Source: a virus. From it: a DNA stretch of 51,611 bases. A model generated the notes under the pieces. The model worked only from the letters and a program-made list of their open reading frames with translations. It was not told the origin of the DNA and did not search any database. A program made the translations under genes and the position numbers. Positions 14,043-23,508 of this stretch are shown here, in pieces; the first letter of the stretch is position 1, and every line of letters begins with the position of its first letter. Location: IMG/VR virus record IMGVR_UViG_3300021976_000021, positions 1 through 51,611 of that record. The stretch is one strand, 5' to 3'.

Positions 14043-14246
14043 CTACCAAAGGGTAGGGGCGGCGTTGACTGGTACTACCATCTCAGGCATGATGACAAAA
14101 GCGCTTGCGCGCAGCTCATCAACAGCCAAAGCAAGAGTGGTATTTGTGATCGCCCCAGATAACTTTCCACCATCCACTTCGACAGTTCCGACTAGTCTTC
14201 GTTCACCATTTGAGTCGTACATGACTAGTGGGACTTGCTTACTCAT
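14043..14246 (-). CDS. Hypothetical protein (67 residues)
   Basis: MSKQVPLVMYDSNGERRLVG starts a small beta-rich protein resembling the short sequences in phages that follow a modified-residue pattern (VGTVEVDGGKLSGAI). No function known. It overlaps the gene before it by 8 bases. Confidence 0.5.
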   Translation of the reverse strand: MSKQVPLVMYDSNGERRLVGTVEVDGGKLSGAITNTTLALAVDELRASAFVIMPEMVVPVNAAPTLW

Positions 14247-14577
14247 TTATGACTCCCGTACTAGACTCCTGCACGAAATGTTCTTTGAACGCCTCATCTG
14301 ACATATAGCCAAGTTTCCCATCTTCTCCTTTGATGATCCACTCTCCGTGATCAACTCGCATGAGACCATCTTCGGCTTTCACCACAAGATACGACCGGGC
14401 TGTATCAAGGAGATGACCGTTACTTCTGTCAAATTCGTTCTCGTATCGAAGATCGTGTTCGTATCCGGGTGGCACAAAATACACACTATCGTTTAGATTC
14501 ATGAACTCTATGGCATCGCCCCAACCTTTGAACTGATAGGCCTCCAGTTCAATCTGTCTGGACATGTATTTCTTCAT
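14239..14577 (-). CDS. PGDYG-like small phage protein, paralogue 2
   Basis: A 112-residue protein with the family signature: IELEAYQFKGWGDAIEF at the start, then DGLMRVDHGEWIIKGEDGKL and DEAFKEHF. It is a tandem relative of 13433-13792 about 450 bases away. The family is common in phages but of unknown function; early expression would fit the position beside replication genes. Confidence 0.6.
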   Translation of the reverse strand: MKKYMSRQIELEAYQFKGWGDAIEFMNLNDSVYFVPPGYEHDLRYENEFDRSNGHLLDTARSYLVVKAEDGLMRVDHGEWIIKGEDGKLGYMSDEAFKEHFVQESSTGVINE

Positions 14578-14915
14578 TCGTCTACCACCGGCGCCATCTC
14601 AGCAATCGCCTTGTTCGCCCACATGCATGACTCCTCGAGCTGAACAATCGCCTGGAACTTCGCCCGACCATTCGGCAGCATCCGATCCAAGACTGTTGCC
14701 ACATCGAGCATCAGCCCACGTACAGCTTGGTGCATAGGCGCTGTCGTCTCCGTTGCCTTGTGGTAACCGAAGCGTTCACGAAGAGCATTGACGCCTACTG
14801 AACTGCGGTCAGCTTTCAACTCTTCAAGGAGTGCTCTACCAAGTTCGTTCTTTTCGTGCTCGATCTGTGCTTCTTCATAGAGAAGTCGTTGCATTTCTGG
14901 GTCATTGTTGTTCAT
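14574..14915 (-). CDS. Hypothetical helical protein (113 residues)
   Basis: A mainly helical, acidic protein (MNNNDPEMQRLLYEEAQIEH, then a C-terminal helix with CMWANKAIAEMAP). This final pattern, LEESCMWANKAIA, is seen in small phage proteins near replication genes (Acb2/DUF7681-like in my memory, not verified). Overlaps: 4 bases downstream, 1 base upstream. Confidence 0.5.
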   Translation of the reverse strand: MNNNDPEMQRLLYEEAQIEHEKNELGRALLEELKADRSSVGVNALRERFGYHKATETTAPMHQAVRGLMLDVATVLDRMLPNGRAKFQAIVQLEESCMWANKAIAEMAPVVDE

Positions 14916-15169
14916 TATTTGCCTTCGCTCTCGTGTGTGATGGATCCGTTGTTGAACGTTGTCCAGCCGGCGTCGAAACCCTGTTCGCCAAAGTCACCGG
15001 TATAGTGAACCTCGAATCCGTTATCTCTCATAGACACGGAAAGACGTTCGCCTTGTTCAGTGACAAATGAGACACCTAGATATGCTTCACGAATCTCAAT
15101 ATTCATTGCGTCTGTATCGATTGTAGGTTTGTATGGCCCATTCGGTTGCTTTAGTTTGATTATTGCCAT
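14915..15169 (-). CDS. Hypothetical protein (84 residues)
   Basis: MAIIKLKQPNGPYKPTIDTD opens a small beta-rich protein without cysteines. The stretch LSVSMRDNGFEVHYTGD looks like paired strands. It shares single bases with both neighbours, so translation is coupled. Not recognised. Confidence 0.5.
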   Translation of the reverse strand: MAIIKLKQPNGPYKPTIDTDAMNIEIREAYLGVSFVTEQGERLSVSMRDNGFEVHYTGDFGEQGFDAGWTTFNNGSITHESEGK

Positions 15170-15519
15170 TACTTCACTATCGCTTTCTTTGTTGATTTAA
15201 CAGCTTTCGCTGTATCACCCATCGCTCTGCCTACCCCATTGAGAAGCGGGTCGTAGCGTTTCGGTTTGTAGCCCGAGTCGTCGAGCTCTTGAATTCTGTC
15301 GTATCGGAGTTGTCGAGCGGCCTCAACCCCCAACCGAGCACAATCCTGTTCGAACCACATACGCTCGATAACGTCTGCGATGTCTTCCTCAGAATATCCC
15401 CTACTTCTGAGTTTTTTTCGCATTCTGTTACGAGCAACCGAGTGTGTTCTTGGGTTTGTGCTGGTTGGAGGTTGAGTGCCTACTTGGTCACTCCGATACT
15501 GGCGTTTATTACTGCTCAT
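15169..15519 (-). CDS. Basic helical protein, possibly DNA-binding
   Basis: A 116-residue protein starting MSSNKRQYRSDQVG. The centre, RMRKKLRSRGYSEEDIADVI, is a basic helix followed by an acidic helix, and the C terminus is basic (KSTKKAIVK). The ATG at 15519 lies 11 bases inside the preceding gene. Together with the putative single-strand-binding gene it sits directly after the replicase, so a DNA-related role is likely but unproven. Confidence 0.5.
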   Translation of the reverse strand: MSSNKRQYRSDQVGTQPPTSTNPRTHSVARNRMRKKLRSRGYSEEDIADVIERMWFEQDCARLGVEAARQLRYDRIQELDDSGYKPKRYDPLLNGVGRAMGDTAKAVKSTKKAIVK

Positions 15520-16027
15520 CCAAAGGAACTGGGTCATCTCCGTAGCTCGGCATGATTGGAGGAGATACCTCATCACCATCGATTCCATACTTCCGCTCGA
15601 GGTAGTCCTCTTCGATCGTGATGAACAGCGTCTTGAGGTAGGCCTTGACACCAGTCTTCCCATTGACAGTCCACATATATGGATTGACAATGAGATCAGC
15701 GATCCGAATCTCGACCCAGTCCAAGATCTCAAGCGTTGATTCGTCCAGAGTCGTCCTGCCACGTGAAGTGATCAACACAACTCGAGGCGGCCTGACCTTG
15801 TAGCCGATCTCAACAGAGAGATAAGGCTGCCCAACGTCTCCTTCTTCTTGCACCTTGGTCGTACGAACATTCCAGCCGTCCGTAGCCATTTGATCCGCCG
15901 TCTCCTGATCGAGAATAACGCAGAAGTTGCGACTGCCAGCTCGGTTATACTGACCTTCCTTCCCTGCGAAGTTTCGATAGATGATCTGTGCGTCCTCTAT
16001 CGTAACGGTCCTATTTTCTTCACTCAT
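15509..16027 (-). CDS. Putative single-strand DNA-binding protein
   Basis: A 172-residue protein with a beta-rich core (IIYRNFAGKEGQYNRAGSRN, YLSVEIGYKVRPPRVVLITS, WVEIRIADLIVNPYMW) and a short acidic, Pro-rich tail ending DDPVPLDEQ, as many phage SSB proteins have to recruit partners. It lies 5 bases downstream of the helicase-primase-polymerase gene. No sequence signature proves the assignment; the fold order, tail and position support it. Confidence 0.4.
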   Translation of the reverse strand: MSEENRTVTIEDAQIIYRNFAGKEGQYNRAGSRNFCVILDQETADQMATDGWNVRTTKVQEEGDVGQPYLSVEIGYKVRPPRVVLITSRGRTTLDESTLEILDWVEIRIADLIVNPYMWTVNGKTGVKAYLKTLFITIEEDYLERKYGIDGDEVSPPIMPSYGDDPVPLDEQ

Positions 16028-16032
16028 TTTTA

Positions 16033-19000
16033 TTACCTTTCCACGAACTCATCGAAGGAGCCGTGTTTATTAATGGCCTCAATGGCCTGTTGTCTGAGAT
16101 GCTCGAAATATGACATGTCAATGTCGATTGGTTCGTTCAGTTCGTCACGCAACGCAGCGACCTCACGAATAACCCACTTGTATCCCTTTGTGCCTGATAC
16201 GGCGTAGGGCTTTCCTTCCTTGATCCTCCATAGAGTCCCTCCACCCTGGGTGACAGGGACGAAACTTCCGGTGCGACCAACGTGAACCATCGTTGAGGTG
16301 TCCTCTGGGTTGCCGTCGAAATCCAAATACATGGCGCCCTGAGTAACACTGCGAGTCTCACAGTAATCGTTAAACGTCAGCTCTTCATGAGAGAACAACT
16401 GCTTGTACACGAACGGGTGTTGGAACTGAGCTCCAACCGCTGTCCACTTGTCACCCTCTCGAGCAATATAAACAGCGTCGTTCACCAAGCAGAACTTCTC
16501 ATACGTGGCTTCGTGCTCGAAGTCATACCCATACTCACGCCCGAACTCCATCACAAACTCGATGATCTCTTCTGTTGCGTGAGGGATCTTGATCGAGTCA
16601 GTCTTGATGTGTGCTACCGTGAAGCCTAGGTCTTGGACCGCCTCCTTGAGGTCCACCATGAACAAGGCTCCTCGCTTAGCGACGATGTTGTCCTTGTTAC
16701 GGTTATCCCGGAATTGGTTGTCAAACTTTGCACTAGTGAGTCCATAGACGATGTTGATGACGATCTTGAGAGCATACGAAAGAGCTTCAGCGTTTTCGGG
16801 AGAATCTTCAGCATCCACAAGAAACTTCTCGAGCTTACCGTCAAGGAGAGCTCTGGCTTTCTCGTAGTCCTTACGCTTAATCGCCAACCGAGCCTCTTTG
16901 AGCGCAGAGAAGTTTTCGGTGTAGGGACCGAATAGTTCCAATTCCTCAATACTGGTCGGATGCATACTCGCAACGTCCAAAACGGCAACGTCTGTGTAAA
17001 TCCCAGGTTCGGCGTAGACGTATCCACCTTCTCCGACGATTTCGTCATGGTACTTACTTTCCTTGCCGTCGAACACATACCCTGGGAATCTCTGACTCAA
17101 ATCCGTGTACACAAACTGAGCCTGAGGGTTCTTGTTCACACCAAATATGATCCGTGCAGTGTGGTTCTGCGTTGTGTGGTTAACAGACAGACCAGAGATC
17201 TCTGCCAGGATCTGACGAGCCACGAAGTCCTGCCGGCGTGACTGGAACGTTGCATCCGTACCAATGACGTCGTTGCAGCAATAGTCAACAACCTTCTGCC
17301 ACAGCTCCTCAGGCACCGGTTCGTCCCAAGGAAGGTCGAGCTCCATGTGATGGAGACCCAACTCGATCATGAACTTCTTCAGACCCTGCTTCTTTGAGCT
17401 GAAGTCGTAAATATCGGCATAGGACAGATTGTAAGCTTCGCCATACAACGCAGACTGCTTATTATCGATAAGCCCCTGGCTAACGTGAAACAACGCAAGA
17501 TTGTCCAACCCAAGGAATCTCGCATAGAGAATATGGTTATCGTACCGACGGTTGTTGAACCCCACCAACTTCAGATTGAACAAAGGCTCGATCTCTTGAG
17601 ATGATGGGTTGATCATCTTGACGATTGAGCTATCTGGCGCTCCTTCTGCTTTCCAGCAGACAACAAAGAGGTTTGGGTATACCTCAACGTCGAAGAACAC
17701 AAGAGGACTATCGTCTTCTGAGGCTGGCGCTGGCATGTCGTTCTTACCGACGAACTGCATCGTCTGGACAAGTTTGATACACGTCATTGCCTGGTTCGAG
17801 CTTTTAGCAGCGAATGCCAAGATCTTTGGCCGTAGGTCCAAGAGGTTGTAATTCAGATTCGCATTATACGCATCCTCTAGGATATGGTGAATGAAGTCCA
17901 CCGAGGGCTTTGTGCCTGGGTGGATCTCTTTGCGGAGGTTGCGCTCGATGAGTTCTCTGAGTGCTTTCTCGCTTTTGATGCTCTTTTCATCGATCATCTT
18001 TTGCTCCTTCTTGGGCAGCCCACTACTGATCGTGGCAATATCCAGATCGTTGCATTGGGTCAATTGTCTACGAAGTGCACTGTCTCCGAGGAGTGTTTTC
18101 ACTTCGATACCCACTTCGTAAATTTGTGCGAGCTCGTGTACATTTCCAGCGTAAATATAGTGGAGGTGTACGCCCTTGCCACTCTTAGAAAGCTCTGTGT
18201 ATGTCGGAGGCCATTTAGCAGCCTCTTCTAGATTCTTGTTGAGGTCCTTTTCTCCGTCTTCGTCGGTGAGGTCAAAGTCAATGACGATGTGCTGCTCGGG
18301 AACCTTTACGTAATGCAACAGTGTTGGGTCTAAATTCTCCAGGGTGGTGGTAACATTTTCCCACTTCTTACCAGGAAACCCACTTTCCTTTGCGTACTGA
18401 GCCGGCTGATCAGGATATGCAGTCTTGAACGCCGAGGTCCCGTCGTACTCATGAAGAGCGATTTGGTACACGTCCTGTTCCTCCTTTTCAATTGGTCGAC
18501 TCATGATGTCTTTGTACCCCGAGTAGTAATTCCTCACTCTTTCTCCCTCGAACACGGCACGATCTTCCACGGTCTCGAAGTAGTTCTCCAATTCAGAACG
18601 AAACTTATACAAAGGAAAACGCTGAACACCAGACTCATCGCAGTACTGCTTATAGAGCTCCCATGCCTGCTTCAGAGTTGCTCCGTCCTGAGCCTTGAAT
18701 ACGTCGTGGACAGATTCGACATAGTTGTAGAAGAAGTCGGTTTGAAACTGCATACGCACCGGCGTGTAGTCGATGTAGTAGTTCTTCCCCATCTTCTTGT
18801 ACTTCTGCAAACAGTGATATGCGATGCCGCCAAGTTCGAATTTGATCTTATCCCTGAGATCATGGTATCGACCGTTCTGAATGAGATTCCCAGAAGGAGT
18901 CACATCAATAAGTCGACGAATAATACCAGCCTTGGCATTACGGATCTTCACCGGTTCGTTCGTACCCATGAACAAGAATGCTTTCGGCTCGATCGGAATC

Positions 19001-19788
19001 GGCTTCATGTACTTCTCGTTCACGAATATCTCTTCGTGTGCAGTGATCGTGTTTAGAAGGGTGTTGTCCTCAATCTTTGAGAGATCTCCGTCGTGCTGAA
19101 TCGCTACGAGTGGGTTGTGCTTGAATGGGGCTGTTGAGAAAGCGCTGTTGTTTCCTGTTAGCGCCTTTGCGTCGAAGATTGTTGTGTATCCCTTGAAAAG
19201 CTGTCCGATAATATCGAGAACCGTGCTTTTTCCGCTTCCTGGTTTTCCGTAGAATACGAGAAACTTTTGGATGGATACAGAGTCGCCAGCAACAATCGCT
19301 CCAATGGCCCACTCAATCTTCGCCCGCTCTGTCTCGGAATATAAAGTGCCAACGATTTCATCCCATGCTTCATAGCTTCCAGGCTCAAGTGAGTAAGGAA
19401 GTCGCTTTGTTGCGTAATCGCTTTTGACGATTTCGGTGTTTTGGAATATGAGTTTGGCATCGAGATCCTTTCGATTCTCTGGCAACGTTTGAACGAAACG
19501 TTGAAACCCAGACCAAGCCCCAGAGGCCCAGTTTGTCAAATATCGAACGAATGTGATTGCGCCAGTCTTGTCCACGTACTCGGCATTGAACTTATGAAGA
19601 TCGCTGTCGACCAACCGCTGTACGTCATACTCATCCGTTGACCACATGCCAGCCGCTTCATCCCAGATCGCCTGGAACGAATTGTGGTTGACAAGAAGGT
19701 CTGTGATCCGCCTGTTGACATGCCACTCGACATAGACGGTATGGGTTCCATCTTTCTCGCGATTAACACGAATTGAATAGAAATCCAA
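16033..19788 (-). CDS. SF3 helicase - primase - family B DNA polymerase fusion
   Basis: A 1251-residue replicase. Residues 100-350 are a D5-like SF3 helicase: Walker A GKPGSGKST (181-189), a Walker B-like strand near 226-240 and MGTNEPVKI. Residues 480-600 resemble an archaeo-eukaryotic primase: VIDFDLTDED (502-511) and SGKGVHLHY (536-544). Residues 695-850 are a 3'-5' exonuclease: DVE (700-702), GFNNRRYD (743-750) and YCCND. The rest is a polymerase: motif A DVASMHPTS (938-946), motif B KIVINIVYG (1008-1016), and motif C KTDS (1062-1065) instead of DTDS. One polypeptide thus carries unwinding, priming, synthesis and proofreading. The Lys for Asp change in motif C is notable. A frameshift or assembly fusion is unlikely, as the frame is open throughout. 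Confidence 0.85.
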   Translation of the reverse strand: MDFYSIRVNREKDGTHTVYVEWHVNRRITDLLVNHNSFQAIWDEAAGMWSTDEYDVQRLVDSDLHKFNAEYVDKTGAITFVRYLTNWASGAWSGFQRFVQTLPENRKDLDAKLIFQNTEIVKSDYATKRLPYSLEPGSYEAWDEIVGTLYSETERAKIEWAIGAIVAGDSVSIQKFLVFYGKPGSGKSTVLDIIGQLFKGYTTIFDAKALTGNNSAFSTAPFKHNPLVAIQHDGDLSKIEDNTLLNTITAHEEIFVNEKYMKPIPIEPKAFLFMGTNEPVKIRNAKAGIIRRLIDVTPSGNLIQNGRYHDLRDKIKFELGGIAYHCLQKYKKMGKNYYIDYTPVRMQFQTDFFYNYVESVHDVFKAQDGATLKQAWELYKQYCDESGVQRFPLYKFRSELENYFETVEDRAVFEGERVRNYYSGYKDIMSRPIEKEEQDVYQIALHEYDGTSAFKTAYPDQPAQYAKESGFPGKKWENVTTTLENLDPTLLHYVKVPEQHIVIDFDLTDEDGEKDLNKNLEEAAKWPPTYTELSKSGKGVHLHYIYAGNVHELAQIYEVGIEVKTLLGDSALRRQLTQCNDLDIATISSGLPKKEQKMIDEKSIKSEKALRELIERNLRKEIHPGTKPSVDFIHHILEDAYNANLNYNLLDLRPKILAFAAKSSNQAMTCIKLVQTMQFVGKNDMPAPASEDDSPLVFFDVEVYPNLFVVCWKAEGAPDSSIVKMINPSSQEIEPLFNLKLVGFNNRRYDNHILYARFLGLDNLALFHVSQGLIDNKQSALYGEAYNLSYADIYDFSSKKQGLKKFMIELGLHHMELDLPWDEPVPEELWQKVVDYCCNDVIGTDATFQSRRQDFVARQILAEISGLSVNHTTQNHTARIIFGVNKNPQAQFVYTDLSQRFPGYVFDGKESKYHDEIVGEGGYVYAEPGIYTDVAVLDVASMHPTSIEELELFGPYTENFSALKEARLAIKRKDYEKARALLDGKLEKFLVDAEDSPENAEALSYALKIVINIVYGLTSAKFDNQFRDNRNKDNIVAKRGALFMVDLKEAVQDLGFTVAHIKTDSIKIPHATEEIIEFVMEFGREYGYDFEHEATYEKFCLVNDAVYIAREGDKWTAVGAQFQHPFVYKQLFSHEELTFNDYCETRSVTQGAMYLDFDGNPEDTSTMVHVGRTGSFVPVTQGGGTLWRIKEGKPYAVSGTKGYKWVIREVAALRDELNEPIDIDMSYFEHLRQQAIEAINKHGSFDEFVER

Positions 19789-19801
19789 TGGAGCCCCCTT
19801 T

Positions 19802-20335
19802 CTAAAGTGGCCAGTTTATATCAACCAAGTACTCACAAAACTGATACCAGACCTCGACTTCTTTCTGATTATGATCAGGATTGCTCATGGGGAAAAGCCC
19901 TCCACGACCGTGGTCGTCGTACATCCTCCAAACAAACTCATATAGAATCTTGTCGATTTCCTCGTCTGATACATACGACGCATCGTTTACCTCTTGTAGA
20001 TCAAGGTTAGTCACTAAATGCCAAAACCAAAAGGCTAGGCTCTCTCCGGCATTGAACTCAGCTCTACGTGCGAAAGCAATAAGCATTTCAAATATAGAGC
20101 ATCCAGTATCATGCCAAAGCGGATCACCTGGAAAATTTGATTCGAGTAGAAACTCTTCACGAAGTTCCAACCCGTCTTCGGCCCTATTATCGTCGCCCGA
20201 AATCAACCACACGTATTCCGTACTGTGTAGAATTTTGAACAAACGCCAATAAGTCAAAGACGGAGTTGGAACTTCAATGTGAAATACTTTTGCACAGAGC
20301 CAGTTGAAGTACAGATTCTCCAGTGGCTCGTCCAC
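19802..20335 (-). CDS. Hypothetical acidic protein (177 residues)
   Basis: MDEPLENLYFNWLCAKVFHI starts an aromatic, acidic, mainly helical protein (YWRLFKILHSTEYVW, WFWHLVTNLDLQEV, WYQFCEYLVDINWPL). I recall similar proteins of unknown function in other Gram-positive phages next to a membrane-protein set like this one. It lies 2 bases after the gene before it and 13 before the replicase. Confidence 0.55.
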   Translation of the reverse strand: MDEPLENLYFNWLCAKVFHIEVPTPSLTYWRLFKILHSTEYVWLISGDDNRAEDGLELREEFLLESNFPGDPLWHDTGCSIFEMLIAFARRAEFNAGESLAFWFWHLVTNLDLQEVNDASYVSDEEIDKILYEFVWRMYDDHGRGGLFPMSNPDHNQKEVEVWYQFCEYLVDINWPL

Positions 20336-20337
20336 GG

Positions 20338-21324
20338 TTAGTCGTCCCGGAATCGACGATGCTGCGAATGTTTGAGATCTGAAGAACGTCCTTGCTCTTC
20401 AATTTTCTCTCCGAGCACGATCTCTTGATAGGAACCTTCGTCCCTCAAGACTTCGTACTCAGCCTGCAGCCTCGTATTACGAATATAAACGATGTTCGGG
20501 TCTTGTGAACCGTGTCCGAACCTGAGCTCTCCGACCGTAGACACAGGGTCATAGATCGGAGTGTCGTGGGAGTCAGTCAGAATCTGGTCCTTCTCGTACC
20601 AAGTCAACGTGGACTGTGAGTCCCAGCCACTTTCATCGTTGACGAATTCGTCAACGTGAATAATGTACGGTCTGTCGTCCCGTCGAGATTCCAGTTCTTC
20701 CTTGTAGTCCCACTCATCTCCGGCAGAGTCGAAGACATTGACTCTATTCGCAACGCGATGTTGAATTTCTTCCTCTGACATCAAAGCTACAGACTCCAAA
20801 ATCTCGCCCTTGACCAAAATGTTTCCATCTTCGTCACGAGACATACTTGTGATATGCCCCATAGGCTCTCCTTCGTCCCTAACTGATCGAAGAGGTCGTC
20901 TCTTTGATGAAAACGATGGGTGATCCTCCCGCAACGATTCGACTGCTTGTTCGTCGAACACATTCGCATCGTCGTAGCCTTGAGCCTTGGTGATAGTCTT
21001 CGCTGTCAGATATTCAACACCTTCGAGCATATCTTCTCCTGCCGCCTTCAATTGGTCAGCAACCATCTTTACCTGCCCGATTGTCTTGTTGAACTCAGAA
21101 AGCATCTCGGCCTTCTCGTAGTCCAGTTCGATTTGACTAGATCCAATCTCGAGCTCGATCTGGTCTGTCTGAGAATTGACATACTCAAGACTCTTCTCGA
21201 TCCGATCGTACTGAGACTTCGTTCGCCAATAACCGGCCATCATTCCAGCGGTGAAACCTATAACAGTTGTAGCTGAATACTTGGTCACAGGGTGTCGGAG
21301 AACGTTCCAAATTCGTTCGTTCAT
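20338..21324 (-). CDS. Membrane protein with coiled coil
   Basis: A 328-residue protein: one membrane span (about 16-33, YSATTVIGFTAGMMAGYW), a long coiled coil (35-110), and an acidic C-terminal domain with RPYIIHVDEF and YEKDQILTDS. It is in an operon with two other membrane-associated genes (21334-22188, 22189-22839). This set precedes the replicase, which suggests a membrane-bound complex, possibly for replication or DNA handling; that is inference. Confidence 0.55.
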   Translation of the reverse strand: MNERIWNVLRHPVTKYSATTVIGFTAGMMAGYWRTKSQYDRIEKSLEYVNSQTDQIELEIGSSQIELDYEKAEMLSEFNKTIGQVKMVADQLKAAGEDMLEGVEYLTAKTITKAQGYDDANVFDEQAVESLREDHPSFSSKRRPLRSVRDEGEPMGHITSMSRDEDGNILVKGEILESVALMSEEEIQHRVANRVNVFDSAGDEWDYKEELESRRDDRPYIIHVDEFVNDESGWDSQSTLTWYEKDQILTDSHDTPIYDPVSTVGELRFGHGSQDPNIVYIRNTRLQAEYEVLRDEGSYQEIVLGEKIEEQGRSSDLKHSQHRRFRDD

Positions 21325-21333
21325 GATTCCTTC

Positions 21334-22188
21334 CTAGATCTTGTCGATGATGAGGCCGTCGACGTTAAAATCGAGCAGAATAGTCGGTTCGTTACCGTTG
21401 ATGAAATCGGAATTGCGGACCTCGAACATGCCGAAGTCCACAAAGTTATCGCCATCACCGTTCAGAAACCATCCGACATTCTGACCTGCTGCAGAAATAT
21501 CGAGCCCCAACGAATCGTAGACTTCATTCAGGAACAAATACCCACGAGCAAGTAGGCGCTGGTTTGCATAGTTCTGCTGGCACTGAATGAAAAGACGGTT
21601 CATTTCCGCATTCTTCTTCCAAGCAGGACACCCCTGATCGAAGAATCGAGCGTACTCAGACGTCTTGTTCGGGTCAACGACCTTCACAACCTGCTTCTTA
21701 CCGTCTTCTCCGACAACCGTTTCCTCAGTCATGCCAAGATATAGGTCTCGTTCCTTCTCCTCACCCAGTTCCTCACGGACACGAGCACGGTACTCAGAAT
21801 ATGCCTTGTGCAGAGCGGCGTAGCCGACGGTCAAAGCCGTGTTACGACGGGTGAGCTGAACGTGGGCTCCAGTCAACGCCGCAATACCAGCTCCACCAAC
21901 GATCAACGCCGGAATATAAGGCTTGGTAATCAACGCTGCGCTTCGTGCATACGTGTATGCAACATCTCGCTGGTGACTGGGCTGATCAACAAGCTCGTTC
22001 TTGACGGCATTGATGTCTTCCTTAACTTCGTCGAGAAGCGGCTCGACTTTCAGCGTGGCCTTGCACGCCAAAACAGTGCCGGCGATGACGCACCCGATAC
22101 CCCCAACAAACAAGATGTGGGGGGAGTTCTGCTTGAGCTTGAAACTCGAGGTTGCGAGCTTCTTCGTAATTGCATTTTTAATATTCAT
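21334..22188 (-). CDS. Two-span membrane protein, phage family, paralogue 1
   Basis: A 284-residue protein. Hydrophobic segments at about 25-43 (ILFVGGIGCVIAGTVLA) and 90-110 (LITKPYIPALIVGGAGIAAL) are followed by a region with AYSEYRARVREELGEEKERD, then a C-terminal domain (LNEVYDSLGL, GWFLNGDGDNFVDFG). It is clearly related to the 242-residue protein at 24154-24882 (same AYSEYR.KV.EE.GE block). I associate this with a phage family of unknown function, perhaps DUF6353, unverified. Confidence 0.6.
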   Translation of the reverse strand: MNIKNAITKKLATSSFKLKQNSPHILFVGGIGCVIAGTVLACKATLKVEPLLDEVKEDINAVKNELVDQPSHQRDVAYTYARSAALITKPYIPALIVGGAGIAALTGAHVQLTRRNTALTVGYAALHKAYSEYRARVREELGEEKERDLYLGMTEETVVGEDGKKQVVKVVDPNKTSEYARFFDQGCPAWKKNAEMNRLFIQCQQNYANQRLLARGYLFLNEVYDSLGLDISAAGQNVGWFLNGDGDNFVDFGMFEVRNSDFINGNEPTILLDFNVDGLIIDKI

Positions 22189-22839
22189 TCAGATTTCCTC
22201 TGTTGGTGGAAGGTCAAGCACATACCCGTCACGGGCTTGCCTGATCTCGGCGTTGACCAAACTGATCCAACCCCATTTGTTGTCGATTGCTGATGTGGGC
22301 AGACCCATCAGTTGGTAAAGATCTGCCAAAGATGCGATCTCGTACTTGTCAACGATGTCATTAAGACGCTCGAGCACTAGCTCAGCTTCTTCTCTCGATG
22401 CAAGAACGAATTCGTTCGTATCCCTTCGTACCTGTCGCATTGTTGAATGCGCAGGCTGGTTTGGCAAATATGCATGATCTCGCCGAGCTATTGGGTTGTT
22501 GTACTGGATTCGAGACCCGTAGCCCACCGTCCGGCGGCGCTGAGCCGACGATTCACCGTAGACCACTCGCTCGATGCCTTTGGACGTTGTGTCCACGAGC
22601 AAATTCCGAAGAGCCGGCAAAAGCACATCTGCTGCGATATACCTTGCCGCTCCTTTGAGCTCTCCTCCAAAGAAAATGCCCTTGAACTTCTGCCCAACAG
22701 ACTTCTTCTTTTGAACGACTTCTCCAGTCACAACCTTTTCGATGGTCTTGTTAGCCAGAGCTTCTGCCTTCTCTTTTTGCTTATGGCTATTGCCGTGGGT
22801 GCTTTGATACTTGAGTGGATCACGTTCGTCGGGCATCAA
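22189..22839 (-). CDS. Hypothetical protein of the membrane set
   Basis: A 216-residue protein with a basic N-terminal half (KKKSVGQKFKGIFFGGELKG, an amphipathic helix with AARYIAADVLLPALRNLL), a basic linker and a C-terminal helical domain (EEAELVLERLNDIVDKYEIA, LADLYQLMG). It shares no base with the following membrane gene but abuts it. Families with this architecture occur in Gram-positive phages next to the same neighbours; function unknown. Confidence 0.55.
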   Translation of the reverse strand: MMPDERDPLKYQSTHGNSHKQKEKAEALANKTIEKVVTGEVVQKKKSVGQKFKGIFFGGELKGAARYIAADVLLPALRNLLVDTTSKGIERVVYGESSAQRRRTVGYGSRIQYNNPIARRDHAYLPNQPAHSTMRQVRRDTNEFVLASREEAELVLERLNDIVDKYEIASLADLYQLMGLPTSAIDNKWGWISLVNAEIRQARDGYVLDLPPTEEI

Positions 22840-23447
22840 CCCTCCATTCCTGCATCAGAGCGAGGCACAAGAGTCACGCCAGGAGGCGCAACTTGTGGCA
22901 CGAACGCGGTTGACGGTCCTTGAGGACCAGCTCCATGGTCAAATCCACCAGGGGTAGTCTGTGGTCCAACCGGTCCTTGAACGCCGAGACCCCACTCAGA
23001 TCCCTGTTGGGAACGGAGATTCTCTGCCGGCTGAATATTCGGAGGCGTGAGAAGCGCAGTTTTGTCAGCCTGAGCGATCGCTTCCTGCATGTCCTTTGGC
23101 ATGATACCCTTGACGAACGTGACAAGAACGTCTTGGTTCGACATCATCTCAATCAGAAGCGAATCGAACGCCGCCGTTTGTGAAAATGCTTCACGAGCTT
23201 CAGGGGATTTGATGAACCGCTTCCCATCTTCAGACTTCTCACCGTACGAAAGCAAGACGATTCGCTTGAACTCTTCGTAGATGGCTTCGTTGTCCTGGGT
23301 CTTGGAGACCTTCTTGATCCAACCGTCGAGCCCACCGTCGTGGCCGAGCTCTAGTTTGACGATCTCAGACTTCATGAGGTTGAAGTAGAAAGTTTCAGTA
23401 ACCTCGTTGTCGTCGAAATCCGTGTATGTAATTGGTCGCTTGAGCAT
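22836..23447 (-). CDS. Tail-assembly-chaperone-like protein
   Basis: A 203-residue protein. The N-terminal two thirds (ITYTDFDDNEVTETFYFNLM, then EAFSQTAAFDSLLIEMM) match a phage protein type often annotated as tail assembly chaperone. The C-terminal third is Gly/Pro-rich and collagen-like (GVQGPVGPQTTPGGFD). It sits far from the tail genes, and a separate chaperone candidate is at 37479-38027, so its true role may differ. AAGGAAAG lies before the ATG. Confidence 0.5.
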   Translation of the reverse strand: MLKRPITYTDFDDNEVTETFYFNLMKSEIVKLELGHDGGLDGWIKKVSKTQDNEAIYEEFKRIVLLSYGEKSEDGKRFIKSPEAREAFSQTAAFDSLLIEMMSNQDVLVTFVKGIMPKDMQEAIAQADKTALLTPPNIQPAENLRSQQGSEWGLGVQGPVGPQTTPGGFDHGAGPQGPSTAFVPQVAPPGVTLVPRSDAGMEG

Positions 23448-23470
23448 TTTTCTTTCCTTTTAATTGAATT

Positions 23471-23504
23471 GGACAAAGAGAAAGCCCTTGTGGGGGCCTT
23501 CTCT
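23471..23504 (-). terminator. Rho-independent terminator
   Basis: Minus strand AGAGAAGGCCC - CCACAA - GGGCTTTCTCT, an 11-base stem with one G-T pair, then TTGTCC. It closes the one-gene unit 23509-23685. Confidence 0.8.
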
Positions 23505-23508
23505 CTTA

